A DNA stretch of 23,126 bases from JANOMH01 sp031422295 (lineage in GTDB: Bacteria; Pseudomonadota; Alphaproteobacteria; Rhodobacterales; Rhodobacteraceae): NCBI GenBank assembly GCA_031422295.1, contig JANOQM010000020.1, positions 1-23,126 of the forward strand. The letters run 5' to 3'. Every line of letters begins with the position of its first letter. Within the stretch, counting starts at the first letter, position 1. A model generated the notes under the pieces. The model did not search any database. It was given only the letters and a program-made list of their open reading frames with translations, and was not told where the DNA came from. This document shows positions 14,670 to 21,973 of this stretch, piece after piece. The position numbers were made by a program, and so were the translations under genes.

Positions 14670-16007
14670 TCACCAGTTGTCCTTAAACCATTTAACCGCC
14701 CGCCGCAGTGATCTGGCGGGGTATCTTTCGGCGGGAACTTCGAAATCCCACCATTCGTCTTGCGGGTGTGCCGCGAACAAGGTCAGGCCCACGGCGGCGG
14801 AAAAAGCAGGGCCGGTGGCGGCCTGTGGCAGGCCCTGCACACGCAACGGTCGCCCCAACCGGACCTGTTGGCCCAGTATTTTTGACGCCAATCCATCCAG
14901 CCCCGGAATCTGACTGCCGCCGCCGGTCAGCACGATCTGCTGGCTGGGCAAATGTTCAAATCCTGCCGCATCCAGCCGCTTGCGCACCTCTTCCAGCACT
15001 TCTTCGACCCGGGGGCGCATGATCCCGATCAACTCGGCCCGGCTGACGGTGCGTCGGTCACGCTCCCAATCGCCGGTGGTGCCGCCGATTTCGATCATTT
15101 CGCGGTCGTCCATGCCGGTGGCTACCACGCCGCCATAAAACGTTTTGATCCGCTCGGCTGTCGCCATCGGGATTTGCAGGCCCATGGAGATGTCGCTGGT
15201 CACATGATCGCCGCCCATCCGCACAGAATCGGCATAAATCATGTGTTTGCGGATAAACACGGAAATGCCCGTCGATCCGCCGCCCAGATCAATGCAGGCT
15301 GCGCCCAGTTCCTGTTCATCCTCGACCAGCGAGGAGATGCCCGAGACATAGGCAGATGACGCGATCCCGGCCAGTTCCAGATCGCAACGTTTGATGCAAT
15401 ACAACAGGTTTTCGATCGCCGGGGCATCGACCGTCAGCAGATGCAGGTCAGTCGATAGTTTCATCCCCGACTGGCCGCGCGGATCGGCCATGCCAGAGCG
15501 ATGATCCAGAGTGAAATTCACCGGTTGAGCATGCAAAACCTCGCGGCCCGCGCCATAATCGGGCACATCACAGGCGGCCAGCACCCGGCCGATATCGCCG
15601 TCACCGACGACCGTGCCTTCGACATTCACCTCGCCATCAAGGCCATAAGACCGGGGCCGCGCGCCCGATACACAGGCAATCACGTGATCGACCCGGATTT
15701 GCGCCATTTTCTGTGCCGCCTGCACGGCGGTCCGAATCGCCCGTTCGGTTTCCTGCATCGCATCGACTTCGCCGAACTTCACCCCGCGTGACCGGGTGGT
15801 CGCCGCCCCGATCACCCGGAATGATGATTGCCCCGCCATCGAGCCGACCCCATCCTGTTCGCGGAATTTTTCCGGCCCGTCGAACCGCAACACCAGACAG
15901 GCGATTTTGCTGGTGCCGACATCAAGGATCGCCACGACCCCGCGTTGCATCGCCGCCTTGCGCATATTCCGCATGGCCCGCTGGCTGTCATAAAGGTCAC
16001 GCATCAT
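14670..16007 (-). CDS. ftsA: Cell division protein FtsA
   Basis: A 445-residue actin-like ATPase that tethers FtsZ to the inner membrane and recruits later divisome proteins. The phosphate-1 motif DVGTSK is at residues 29-34. The SHS2-like insert (about residues 105-180) and the C-terminal ATP motif VLTGGGSQIPGL are recognisable. The C-terminal end, RRAVKWFKDNW, is the expected amphipathic membrane-binding helix. The start codon overlaps the ftsQ stop as ATGA (16004-16007), indicating translational coupling. The second codon is also ATG, giving a possible start one residue later. Confidence 0.97.
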   Translation of the reverse strand: MMRDLYDSQRAMRNMRKAAMQRGVVAILDVGTSKIACLVLRFDGPEKFREQDGVGSMAGQSSFRVIGAATTRSRGVKFGEVDAMQETERAIRTAVQAAQKMAQIRVDHVIACVSGARPRSYGLDGEVNVEGTVVGDGDIGRVLAACDVPDYGAGREVLHAQPVNFTLDHRSGMADPRGQSGMKLSTDLHLLTVDAPAIENLLYCIKRCDLELAGIASSAYVSGISSLVEDEQELGAACIDLGGGSTGISVFIRKHMIYADSVRMGGDHVTSDISMGLQIPMATAERIKTFYGGVVATGMDDREMIEIGGTTGDWERDRRTVSRAELIGIMRPRVEEVLEEVRKRLDAAGFEHLPSQQIVLTGGGSQIPGLDGLASKILGQQVRLGRPLRVQGLPQAATGPAFSAAVGLTLFAAHPQDEWWDFEVPAERYPARSLRRAVKWFKDNW

Positions 16008-16918
16008 TGCCCCAATTCCGCTTGTGTCGCTGTTGTGTTGCGTAAAATGGCCACCGCCGGTTGGCTGAGCCGAATGGTCGGACGCGCCGCATGGCGCATG
16101 TCCACGGTAATAATATCGCGGGTCAGCATGTCCTGGGCGGCATGCAGCGCCATGACCCGTTGCAAGGCCGCAATCGGGTTTTCATGCGGCAACAGGATGC
16201 GCTGATCGCGGTCGAGCACCAGATCCCAGCGCCGTTCGCTCATCCGGACCAATCCGCGCACCCGGCCACTGATCGGGCTGGCCGCCTGAAACAGGGCCAG
16301 CGCCTCGATAATCGCAGCCTTGGCCCCGTCGCCTGCAATCAGCGGCAGGTCGGCCCGGTCGGCCCGCGCAGTCAGCAGGCTGGTGGTCATGCCTTCGTCG
16401 TCAATCAGCCAAAGGTCATCCTGATAGCGCCAGATCGCCACGGGTTCGCGTTGGTGCACACCGATATGCAGGGTGCCACCCGGCTGCACCCCACCGGTCT
16501 GCACCCCGACGGTGGCGTCCTTGACCGCCGCATAAGCAATGACTGACGCGCGGATCGCGTCCAGATCCAGATCAAACGACGAGATCGGGAATGTCAGTTG
16601 CAGATCGGTCAGAATGGCCGCCGTCAGGTCACTATCCGCCCCTTCGACCGACATGCCCGCCACCATGAACGACGGGCGGTGTTGGAATGCCTCGGTCCAG
16701 GCGCTGATCTTGGTGGTCAGCATCAGGCGGTTGGCGTCATTGGTGAACCATGCCGTAGCGATAAAGACGATCAGCAAGACCGGCAGCCCGATGCGGACGC
16801 TGGCCCGGAATGCCGGGGTCAGCATCAGGCGCTGGTATTTATAGCTCCAGCGGGTCGGCGCAGGGTCGCGTTTGATCGCGGAGGGTTCAGGCGTGCGGCG
16901 GCGGATCAGCGCAAGCAT
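16004..16918 (-). CDS. ftsQ: Cell division protein FtsQ
   Basis: A 304-residue bitopic inner-membrane protein of the divisome. A basic cytoplasmic tail (residues 1-41) leads into one membrane segment (about 42-58, VRIGLPVLLIVFIATAWF). A periplasmic POTRA domain follows (MVAGMSVEGADSDLTAAILTDL), then the beta domain. The longer frame starts at GTG 16945, but GAGGA 6 nt before ATG 16918 favours the shorter protein. This start lies within the end of ddl, giving a 13-nt overlap. The stop overlaps the ftsA start. These overlaps place ddl, ftsQ and ftsA in one transcript. Confidence 0.93.
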   Translation of the reverse strand: MLALIRRRTPEPSAIKRDPAPTRWSYKYQRLMLTPAFRASVRIGLPVLLIVFIATAWFTNDANRLMLTTKISAWTEAFQHRPSFMVAGMSVEGADSDLTAAILTDLQLTFPISSFDLDLDAIRASVIAYAAVKDATVGVQTGGVQPGGTLHIGVHQREPVAIWRYQDDLWLIDDEGMTTSLLTARADRADLPLIAGDGAKAAIIEALALFQAASPISGRVRGLVRMSERRWDLVLDRDQRILLPHENPIAALQRVMALHAAQDMLTRDIITVDMRHAARPTIRLSQPAVAILRNTTATQAELGQ

Positions 16919-17832
16919 GATGCATCCTCGATCAGCCAGCGGCACAGGTCGGGGAAACTGATCCCGGCATGGGCCGCCTGTTCGGGGGCAAGCGATGTGG
17001 GGGTCATGCCCGGTTGGGTGTTGGTTTCCAGCAGGATCAGGCCGTTCAGCCCTTTGGTGTCATCCCAGCGGAAATCAGTCCGGCTAAGACCCCGGCACCC
17101 CAAAGCGGCATGCGCCCGCAGGGCGTAATCCTTGCAGGCAGCGGCGATAGCGGCGGGGATGTCCGCAGGGATCACATGGCGCGACCCACCGGTGGAATAT
17201 TTGGCGTGGTAATCATACCAGCCCTCGGTGATGATATCGGTGACACCCAAAGCCTTGTCGCCCAGCACTGCGACGGTCAGCTCGCGCCCCGGCACGAACG
17301 CCTCGACCATCACGACATCCGGCATATCAGCGCTGAGTTGCGGCGGCGTGTTGGACCCGGCATTGACGATATAGACGCCGACACTGGACCCTTCGTTGTT
17401 GGGTTTGACCACATAGGGGGCGGGCATCACATGGGCGGCCATCACGTCGGCCTTGGACGCCAACAGGCTGGGAACCACGGGCAAGCCAGCAGCCACATAA
17501 GCGGCCTTGGTCTTTTGCTTGTCCATCGCCAAAGCGGACGCCAAAACGCCCGAATGGGTATAGGGGATCTGCAGCCATTCCAGCAGCCCTTGCACGCAGC
17601 CATCCTCGCCCCAGCGACCATGCAGGGCGTTGAATACGGCATCGGGATTGATATCGGTCAACCGGGCGCACAGATCGGCGACAGCGCCAAACTGCGCATC
17701 CACCTCGATCACCTCGCATCCTGATACCCGCAAAGCCTGTGCGCATTCGTGACCAGAGCTGAGCGATACCTCGCGTTCAGCCGACGGGCCACCCATCAAC
17801 ACAACAACCTTGGGATTTGTCCTGCTAGACAT
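16906..17832 (-). CDS. ddl: D-alanine--D-alanine ligase
   Basis: A 308-residue ATP-grasp enzyme that makes the D-Ala-D-Ala dipeptide for peptidoglycan precursors. GGPSAEREVSL near the N-terminus carries the D-Ala contact E19. Other motifs are HGRWGEDG, KPNNEGSSVGV, and the magnesium- and substrate-binding LLETNTQPGMTPTSLAPEQA near the C-terminus. All key motifs are intact. ATG 17832 is preferred over ATG 17847 because GAGGCGG lies 6 nt upstream of it. The gene sits 68 bp after murB and overlaps ftsQ. It acts in the cytosol just before MurF. Confidence 0.96.
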   Translation of the reverse strand: MSSRTNPKVVVLMGGPSAEREVSLSSGHECAQALRVSGCEVIEVDAQFGAVADLCARLTDINPDAVFNALHGRWGEDGCVQGLLEWLQIPYTHSGVLASALAMDKQKTKAAYVAAGLPVVPSLLASKADVMAAHVMPAPYVVKPNNEGSSVGVYIVNAGSNTPPQLSADMPDVVMVEAFVPGRELTVAVLGDKALGVTDIITEGWYDYHAKYSTGGSRHVIPADIPAAIAAACKDYALRAHAALGCRGLSRTDFRWDDTKGLNGLILLETNTQPGMTPTSLAPEQAAHAGISFPDLCRWLIEDASCLR

Positions 17833-17900
17833 TCCCGACCGCCTCATTTTTATAACGCGCGCCTTATGTGGCCCGTCGTTTCGTGCCCCTTGCCCGGGGG

Positions 17901-18827
17901 TTATTTTGGGGTCGGTTCACCGACCCGCATGATTTCCCATTGTAGCGTGATATTTGTTGAATCGTAAACCTGTTTTCTGACCTTTTCACCCAACATTTCA
18001 AGGTCAGCGGCAGTTGCCCCCCCGGCATTGGTCAGAAAGTTGCTGTGCTTGGGGTGCATTTGTGCGCCACCCAGCGTGGCCCCGCGCATTCCGGCGTCAT
18101 CAATCAGCTTCCACGCCTTCAGATCATGGGTATCGTCGGCGCGTCCGGTCGAGGAAAAACCAGCCGGATTGCGGAATGTTGACCCTGCGGTGCGGTCCTT
18201 GGTCGGCTGGGTCGCATCCCGCTTGGCAATCTGGTCGGACATCTTTTGGGTGAGAGTTTCAGGGTCACCGATAGGGGCGCCGAAAGTCGCCTGCGTGATG
18301 ATCGCGCCGGGCGGAAGCTGGCTTTGACGGTAAGCCAGATGCAGGTCTTGCGCGAGGACATCGACGGTGTCGCCGTTGCGCAGGATCATCCGCACATGGG
18401 TCAGCACATCGGCGGTATAACTGCCATAACACCCCGCATTCATCGCCACTGCCCCGCCGATGGTGCCGGGAATGGTGCGCAGAAAGGTCAGATCAAGCCC
18501 CTGTTCGGCGGCCTTGCGGGCAACATGCGCATCAAGCGCCGCCGCCCCGGCGGTGACTTGGGTGCCGGTGATGTGGATGCCGTTGAAATTGCGCCCCAAC
18601 CGAATGACGACGCCCCGAATGCCGCCGTCCCTAATGATCAGGTTAGAGCCCACGCCCATGGTGAATGTGGGGATTTCGGGGTCGAGGTTTTTGAGGAATT
18701 CGGACAGGTCATCCGGGTCCGCAGGCTGGAACAGCCAGTCAGCCGGGCCACCGACCCGCATCCAGGTGAGGTCTGCGAGGGCGCGATGCGGGGTGAGAGG
18801 ACCGCGGGGGGTGGGGAGGGTTGTCAT
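17901..18827 (-). CDS. murB: UDP-N-acetylmuramate dehydrogenase MurB
   Basis: A 308-residue FAD enzyme that reduces UDP-GlcNAc-enolpyruvate to UDP-MurNAc with NADPH. FAD-binding segments MRVGGPADWLF (residues 23-33), GVGSNLIIRDGGI and IPGTIGGAVAMNAGCYG are present. The proton-donating Ser lies in AGSTFRNP (S216) and the C-terminal catalytic Glu in LQWEIMRVG (E298). The AGSTFRNP context and the length fit the shorter type II MurB. The ATG at 18827 has only a weak ribosome site. Upstream lies a 332-bp highly structured non-coding region rather than a tight junction to the membrane-protein genes, so murB may have its own promoter or a structured leader. Confidence 0.96.
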   Translation of the reverse strand: MTTLPTPRGPLTPHRALADLTWMRVGGPADWLFQPADPDDLSEFLKNLDPEIPTFTMGVGSNLIIRDGGIRGVVIRLGRNFNGIHITGTQVTAGAAALDAHVARKAAEQGLDLTFLRTIPGTIGGAVAMNAGCYGSYTADVLTHVRMILRNGDTVDVLAQDLHLAYRQSQLPPGAIITQATFGAPIGDPETLTQKMSDQIAKRDATQPTKDRTAGSTFRNPAGFSSTGRADDTHDLKAWKLIDDAGMRGATLGGAQMHPKHSNFLTNAGGATAADLEMLGEKVRKQVYDSTNITLQWEIMRVGEPTPK

Positions 18828-19159
18828 GCACGAGTGCTACCGTCAGGTTCGACGCGGCGCAAGATCGGGCAAACCCAACAACACATCCATGACGGACCCC
18901 ATCGGGTCCGTCAGTGAAGGTCCCAGACACACATCCAACCGTCACGCCCTAGCGTGACCGGTCAGCGCCTGCCCTGCCCATGGCAGGCGCTTCGCTGCCT
19001 GCCGGTCAGGCGCTGCCCTCGGGCATTTCAGTACCGAAAGTGCCTGTGCCGACAACCCGTCTGCGTGACCGGGGCCGACGCGCCACGGGCGCCTCAGCTG
19101 ACCCCGGTCAGACCATGATCCGATGTTCAGACCTTGGCTTGCCTTTGCCAGCCAAGCCT
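18828..19159 (-). other. Highly structured non-coding region upstream of murB
   Basis: This 332-bp gap has no supportable gene but contains a series of perfect or near-perfect inverted repeats. They are GACGGACCC/GGGTCCGTC (18891-18899 with 18904-18912), GTCACGC/GCGTGAC (18941-18947 with 18952-18958), GCGCCTGCC/GGCAGGCGC (18965-18973 with 18982-18990), GCCTG/CAGGC (18997-19001 with 19007-19011) and GGCATTTC/GAAAGTGCC with one bulge (19022-19044). Beyond these, TGACCGGGG/CCCCGGTCA (19066-19074 with 19102-19110) encloses GCGCC/GGCGC, and CTTGGCT/AGCCAAG lies at 19133-19156. None is followed by a T-run. It could be a murB leader RNA, an sRNA or a repeat cluster. Confidence 0.6.
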
Positions 19160-19438
19160 CTAACTACGCTTGGCTCTTGGCCGCCCCAACCAGCCGCCTG
19201 CCAGCAGCCCCAGCAGCATCGGCAGGCCCAGCATCAGCGCCAGAATATAAAACACCGTGCCATCCCAGCCCGGCACAATCACAGAGCCGGCCAGCAGGCC
19301 CAGCAACGCGGCCAGCACGACTGCGACCACCGCCCAGAACGCCATCCGCCAGCCTATGCGCCGCAGCATAAACCCGATTCCGATGCCCGCCAGCAGCAAC
19401 CCCGGCGGCCACAACAGTGACGCATCCATGCCCGGCAT
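19160..19438 (-). CDS. Small membrane protein, last of five in the murC-murB interval
   Basis: I do not recognise a family. The 92-residue product is mostly hydrophobic, with three likely membrane segments (GLLLAGIGIGFML, FWAVVAVVLAALLGLLAG and FYILALMLGLPMLLGLLAGG), each followed by Arg-rich or Gly-rich turns and a basic C-terminus (RPRAKRS). The ATG at 19438 is chosen because it follows the previous stop codon by 1 nt and has AGGGGG 6 nt upstream. A longer start at 19495 would overlap the preceding gene deeply. The spacing of segments is like that of the preceding 90-residue protein, so the two may be diverged duplicates. A hairpin (19133-19156) lies just past the stop. Confidence 0.7.
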   Translation of the reverse strand: MPGMDASLLWPPGLLLAGIGIGFMLRRIGWRMAFWAVVAVVLAALLGLLAGSVIVPGWDGTVFYILALMLGLPMLLGLLAGGWLGRPRAKRS

Positions 19439-19439
19439 G

Positions 19440-19712
19440 TCAGCCCCCTGCCCGGTTTCGCCACGCCAACCCCGTGCCAATCGCCGCCCCAACAACCGCA
19501 GGGGCCCAGATCACCGCCAGAAACACCATTTGCCCCAGACCGGCCATGTGCCCGGTGGCGGTGCTCCCCACAAAAAACACTGCCGCACCAACGACCAGCA
19601 ATATCACCCAGATCGTTTTCAACCCCGACCAGTTGCGCCGTGTCAGGACATTGCAAAGCCAGCCTGACAACAGGCCAACTGCAAGAACGGCCAGAAAAAA
19701 CAATGCGCCCAT
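19440..19712 (-). CDS. Small membrane protein of unknown family
   Basis: A 90-residue hydrophobic protein with three likely membrane segments (LFFLAVLAVGLLSGWLCNVL, IWVILLVVGAAVFFVG and MVFLAVIWAPAVVGAAIGTG). A basic RR turn follows the first and a RNRAGG tail ends the protein. No family is recognised. The ATG at 19712 has a strong AGGGGGG ribosome site that includes the stop codon of the preceding gene, whose end is only 9 nt away. The stop is 1 nt before the start of the next gene. The tight packing suggests cotranscription and perhaps a joint membrane function. Confidence 0.72.
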   Translation of the reverse strand: MGALFFLAVLAVGLLSGWLCNVLTRRNWSGLKTIWVILLVVGAAVFFVGSTATGHMAGLGQMVFLAVIWAPAVVGAAIGTGLAWRNRAGG

Positions 19713-19721
19713 ATCGCCCCC

Positions 19722-19973
19722 CTACCCCTGAATCCACAGCCGCCGCAGCCACCGTCCCAGATAGATAAGCGGCCAGCGCAACACGCTTGCCCCCGCCGCC
19801 AGAACCAGCAATCCGACAATCGGGCCATTGTCCCACGTCACCCAGCCCACCAGCGGCACGCCCAGCCCGATCAGGCCATAAGCCCGCGCCCAGTGGTTAT
19901 CCCGGCTCGGGATCATCGCCAGCACATTGGCCAGCACCAGCCAGAGGCAGGCCATAGCCAGCGACAGGGTCAT
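19722..19973 (-). CDS. DUF2484-type small membrane protein
   Basis: An 83-residue protein that I recognise as DUF2484-like, a small uncharacterised family typically found between murC and murB in Rhodobacteraceae. It has two or three membrane segments (ACLWLVLANVLAMIP, YGLIGLGVPLVGWV, LLVLAAGASVL), conserved LW at residues 10-11, P22 and a RWPLIYLGRWL C-terminus. The start at ATG 19973 overlaps the preceding stop as ATGA; the longer frame to 20075 lacks support. It is the third of three apparent paralogues in a row (87, 84 and 83 residues). Function unknown; inner membrane location is inferred from hydrophobicity. Confidence 0.82.
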   Translation of the reverse strand: MTLSLAMACLWLVLANVLAMIPSRDNHWARAYGLIGLGVPLVGWVTWDNGPIVGLLVLAAGASVLRWPLIYLGRWLRRLWIQG

Positions 19974-20224
19974 TTCGGAATCTCGGGCCGCTCGCCGCGC
20001 GCACGTTTGTACATATAGATCAGTGGGTTGCGGAACATCGATCCAAAGGCCGCGACCCCCAGCACCACCCACCACCAGCCATGCGCATAGCCCAGCCAGG
20101 CAATCAGGAACGGCGCCGCGATCAGCAGGGTCACCCCCGGGATATACTGCCGCCGCATTGGCAGCATGGCCACGATGGCCGAGGCCAGCACCCAGAGGCA
20201 GGCGAAAATGACAGGCAGGCTCAT
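19970..20224 (-). CDS. DUF2484-like small membrane protein
   Basis: An 84-residue hydrophobic protein that lines up with the next gene product almost without gaps: MSL at the start, CLW at residues 9-11, AMLP at 19-22, a central hydrophobic stretch, and GSMFRNPLIYM near the end matching ASVLRWPLIYL. The C-terminal tail is basic (YKRARGERPEIPK). Both its start (with 20221-20223) and its stop (with 19971-19973) form 4-nt ATGA overlaps, so translation of the three genes is probably coupled. Membrane topology and function are unproven. Confidence 0.8.
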   Translation of the reverse strand: MSLPVIFACLWVLASAIVAMLPMRRQYIPGVTLLIAAPFLIAWLGYAHGWWWVVLGVAAFGSMFRNPLIYMYKRARGERPEIPK

Positions 20225-20484
20225 GCGGAAACGGCTCCGGTCAGATGCAGGCGACTGCGGGCCGTGATGATGACCCGGCGGATCGGTCCGGGTTCCATGC
20301 TGATGATCCCGCCCAGCACCATAAGCGCCGGAAACCAGCCTTGCAGGCTGATGGAAAGCAACAGCAATACCGGCGCGGAGCAGAGCAGGCCAAGCCGGGT
20401 TTTACCCTGCAACGCGGTGGGTAACAGCATGGTCCCGCCCGACAGGAGCAACCAGAGGCCGAACAGGTATGTCGTGATGGTCAT
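20221..20484 (-). CDS. Small membrane protein, diverged DUF2484-like paralogue
   Basis: The first small gene after murC, encoding 87 residues. It shares the framework of the following two products: LW at residues 10-11, P22, ISM at 61-63 where the next protein has GSM, and P67 at the same position as in that protein. The sequence between is more diverged, and the tail is longer and basic (RRVIITARSRLHL). AAGGGA 8 nt upstream supports ATG 20484. It starts 42 nt after murC and overlaps the next gene by ATGA. The homology call rests on positional pattern, not on a search. Confidence 0.72.
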   Translation of the reverse strand: MTITTYLFGLWLLLSGGTMLLPTALQGKTRLGLLCSAPVLLLLSISLQGWFPALMVLGGIISMEPGPIRRVIITARSRLHLTGAVSA

Positions 20485-20526
20485 GGGATTTTTCCCTTTT
20501 TGTTACTGCGCGAATGTCGTTCGAAA

Positions 20527-21948
20527 TCAAATTCTTGGCTTGCCCCGCAATCGGTCTGGTAAGCCATTGGCCCAGCTGGAAATCGACCCGGCCCCCAGAC
20601 AAACCACGATATCGCCGGGCCGGGCCTGTTCGCGGACCAACCGTTCCAGATCATCCTCGCCGGTCACAGCCCTTGCGTGGCGGTGCCCGTGCCGGATTAG
20701 CCCTGCGACCAGATCATCGCGGGATGCGCCGGGGATCGGGTCCTCACCTGCCGCATAGATATCGGTGATACCGACCACGTCAGCTTCGTTGAAACAGGTG
20801 CAGAAATCCTCGAACAAACTATGTAGTCTTGTGTAGCGGTGCGGTTGATGCACGGTGATCACCCGCGCGCCCGGTGTATCGGCCACGGCCTGACGGGCGG
20901 CTTTCAGCACGGCGGCAATCTCGACCGGGTGATGGCCGTAATCGTCGATGATGGTGACGCCGTTTACTTCGCCCACGCGTGTAAAGCGCCGGTTAACGCC
21001 TGCAAAGCTAGCCAAAGCCGCCCTGATTTCCGCCCGCTTCATCCCCAGATGCCGGGCCACGGCCACGGCGGCCAGCGCGTTTGAGACATTGTGATCACCC
21101 GGCATTGGCAGGGTGCAGCCTTCGATCAGCGTGCCCTCGGCCTGCAAAGCCACGTCGAAATGGGCGACACCGGCGCGATAAGTCAGGTTAACCGCCCGCA
21201 CATCGGCCTGCGCGTTAAAGCCGAATGTGGTGACCCGCCGGTCAGTGATTTTGCCCACAAGGGCCTGCACCTCGGGGTGATCGGTGCAGCAGACGGCGAG
21301 GCCGTAGAACGGGATGTTACTGACGAAATCATAAAACCCCTGCCGCAGGTTTTCGATGGTGCCCCAGTGTTCCATATGTTCGGGGTCGATGTTGGTGACG
21401 ATGGCAATGGTCGCGGGCAGGCGGTTAAAAGTGCCGTCGCTTTCGTCCGCCTCGACCACCATCCATTCGCCCTGCCCGATCCTTGCGTTCGATCCATAGG
21501 CATGGATGATACCGCCATTGACCACGGTCGGGTCAAGGCCGCCCGCATCCAGCAGGGTGGCGACCATGGTCGTCGTCGTGGTCTTGCCATGGGTGCCTGC
21601 GACGGCCACATTGGATTTCAGGCGCATCAGTTCGGCCAGCATTTCGGCCCGGCGGACAATCGGCAGGCCGCGACGGCGGGCCTCGTCCAGTTCGGCATTG
21701 CCGGGTTTGATCGCAGAGGAGATCACCACCACGGCGGCCCCGGCCAGATTTTCGGCCCGCTGCCCTTCGTAGACAGTTGCCCCCAGTGATTTCAGCCGGT
21801 CGGTAATTTTCGACCCTTTTAGATCCGAGCCCTGCACCACATAGCCGTGGTTCAGCAACACTTCGGCGATGCCGGACATGCCGATGCCACCGATCCCGAC
21901 AAAATGGATCGGCCCCACATCCAGCGGGAGTTTTGTGGCTGCGTTCAT
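20527..21948 (-). CDS. murC: UDP-N-acetylmuramate--L-alanine ligase MurC
   Basis: A 473-residue ATP-dependent Mur ligase that adds the first stem-peptide residue, L-Ala, to UDP-MurNAc. The N-terminal substrate domain begins IHFVGIGGIGMSGIAEVL. The P-loop GTHGKTTT is at residues 118-125. ADESDGTF, NIDPEHMEHWG, GDHNVSNALAA and DDYGHHPVEI are the expected Mur ligase motifs. ATG 21948 (MNAATKLPLDVG) is chosen for its family-like N-terminus and GGAAG upstream. ATG 21966, with AAGGA upstream, would add six residues and cannot be excluded. The start lies 25 nt after the murG stop codon, consistent with cotranscription. Cytosolic. Confidence 0.96.
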   Translation of the reverse strand: MNAATKLPLDVGPIHFVGIGGIGMSGIAEVLLNHGYVVQGSDLKGSKITDRLKSLGATVYEGQRAENLAGAAVVVISSAIKPGNAELDEARRRGLPIVRRAEMLAELMRLKSNVAVAGTHGKTTTTTMVATLLDAGGLDPTVVNGGIIHAYGSNARIGQGEWMVVEADESDGTFNRLPATIAIVTNIDPEHMEHWGTIENLRQGFYDFVSNIPFYGLAVCCTDHPEVQALVGKITDRRVTTFGFNAQADVRAVNLTYRAGVAHFDVALQAEGTLIEGCTLPMPGDHNVSNALAAVAVARHLGMKRAEIRAALASFAGVNRRFTRVGEVNGVTIIDDYGHHPVEIAAVLKAARQAVADTPGARVITVHQPHRYTRLHSLFEDFCTCFNEADVVGITDIYAAGEDPIPGASRDDLVAGLIRHGHRHARAVTGEDDLERLVREQARPGDIVVCLGAGSISSWANGLPDRLRGKPRI

Positions 21949-21973
21949 CAGCGGGCTTCCGTCCATTTTACTG

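Noticed and set aside
12641..14686. 681-codon plus-strand open frame opposite ftsZ
   Set aside because: Its composition (runs of Gly, Arg, Cys, His) and position exactly antisense to an intact ftsZ mark it as a shadow of GC-rich codon usage.
14683..14695. TTAA-N5-TTAA resembling a CtrA site near ftsZ
   Set aside because: CtrA sites use a 7-nt spacer, and this lies inside the ftsA C-terminal codons.
18980..19420. Gln/Pro-rich plus-strand ORF in the murB upstream gap and beyond
   Set aside because: Low-complexity translation of palindromic DNA and of the antisense strand of a membrane-protein gene; no start-site support.
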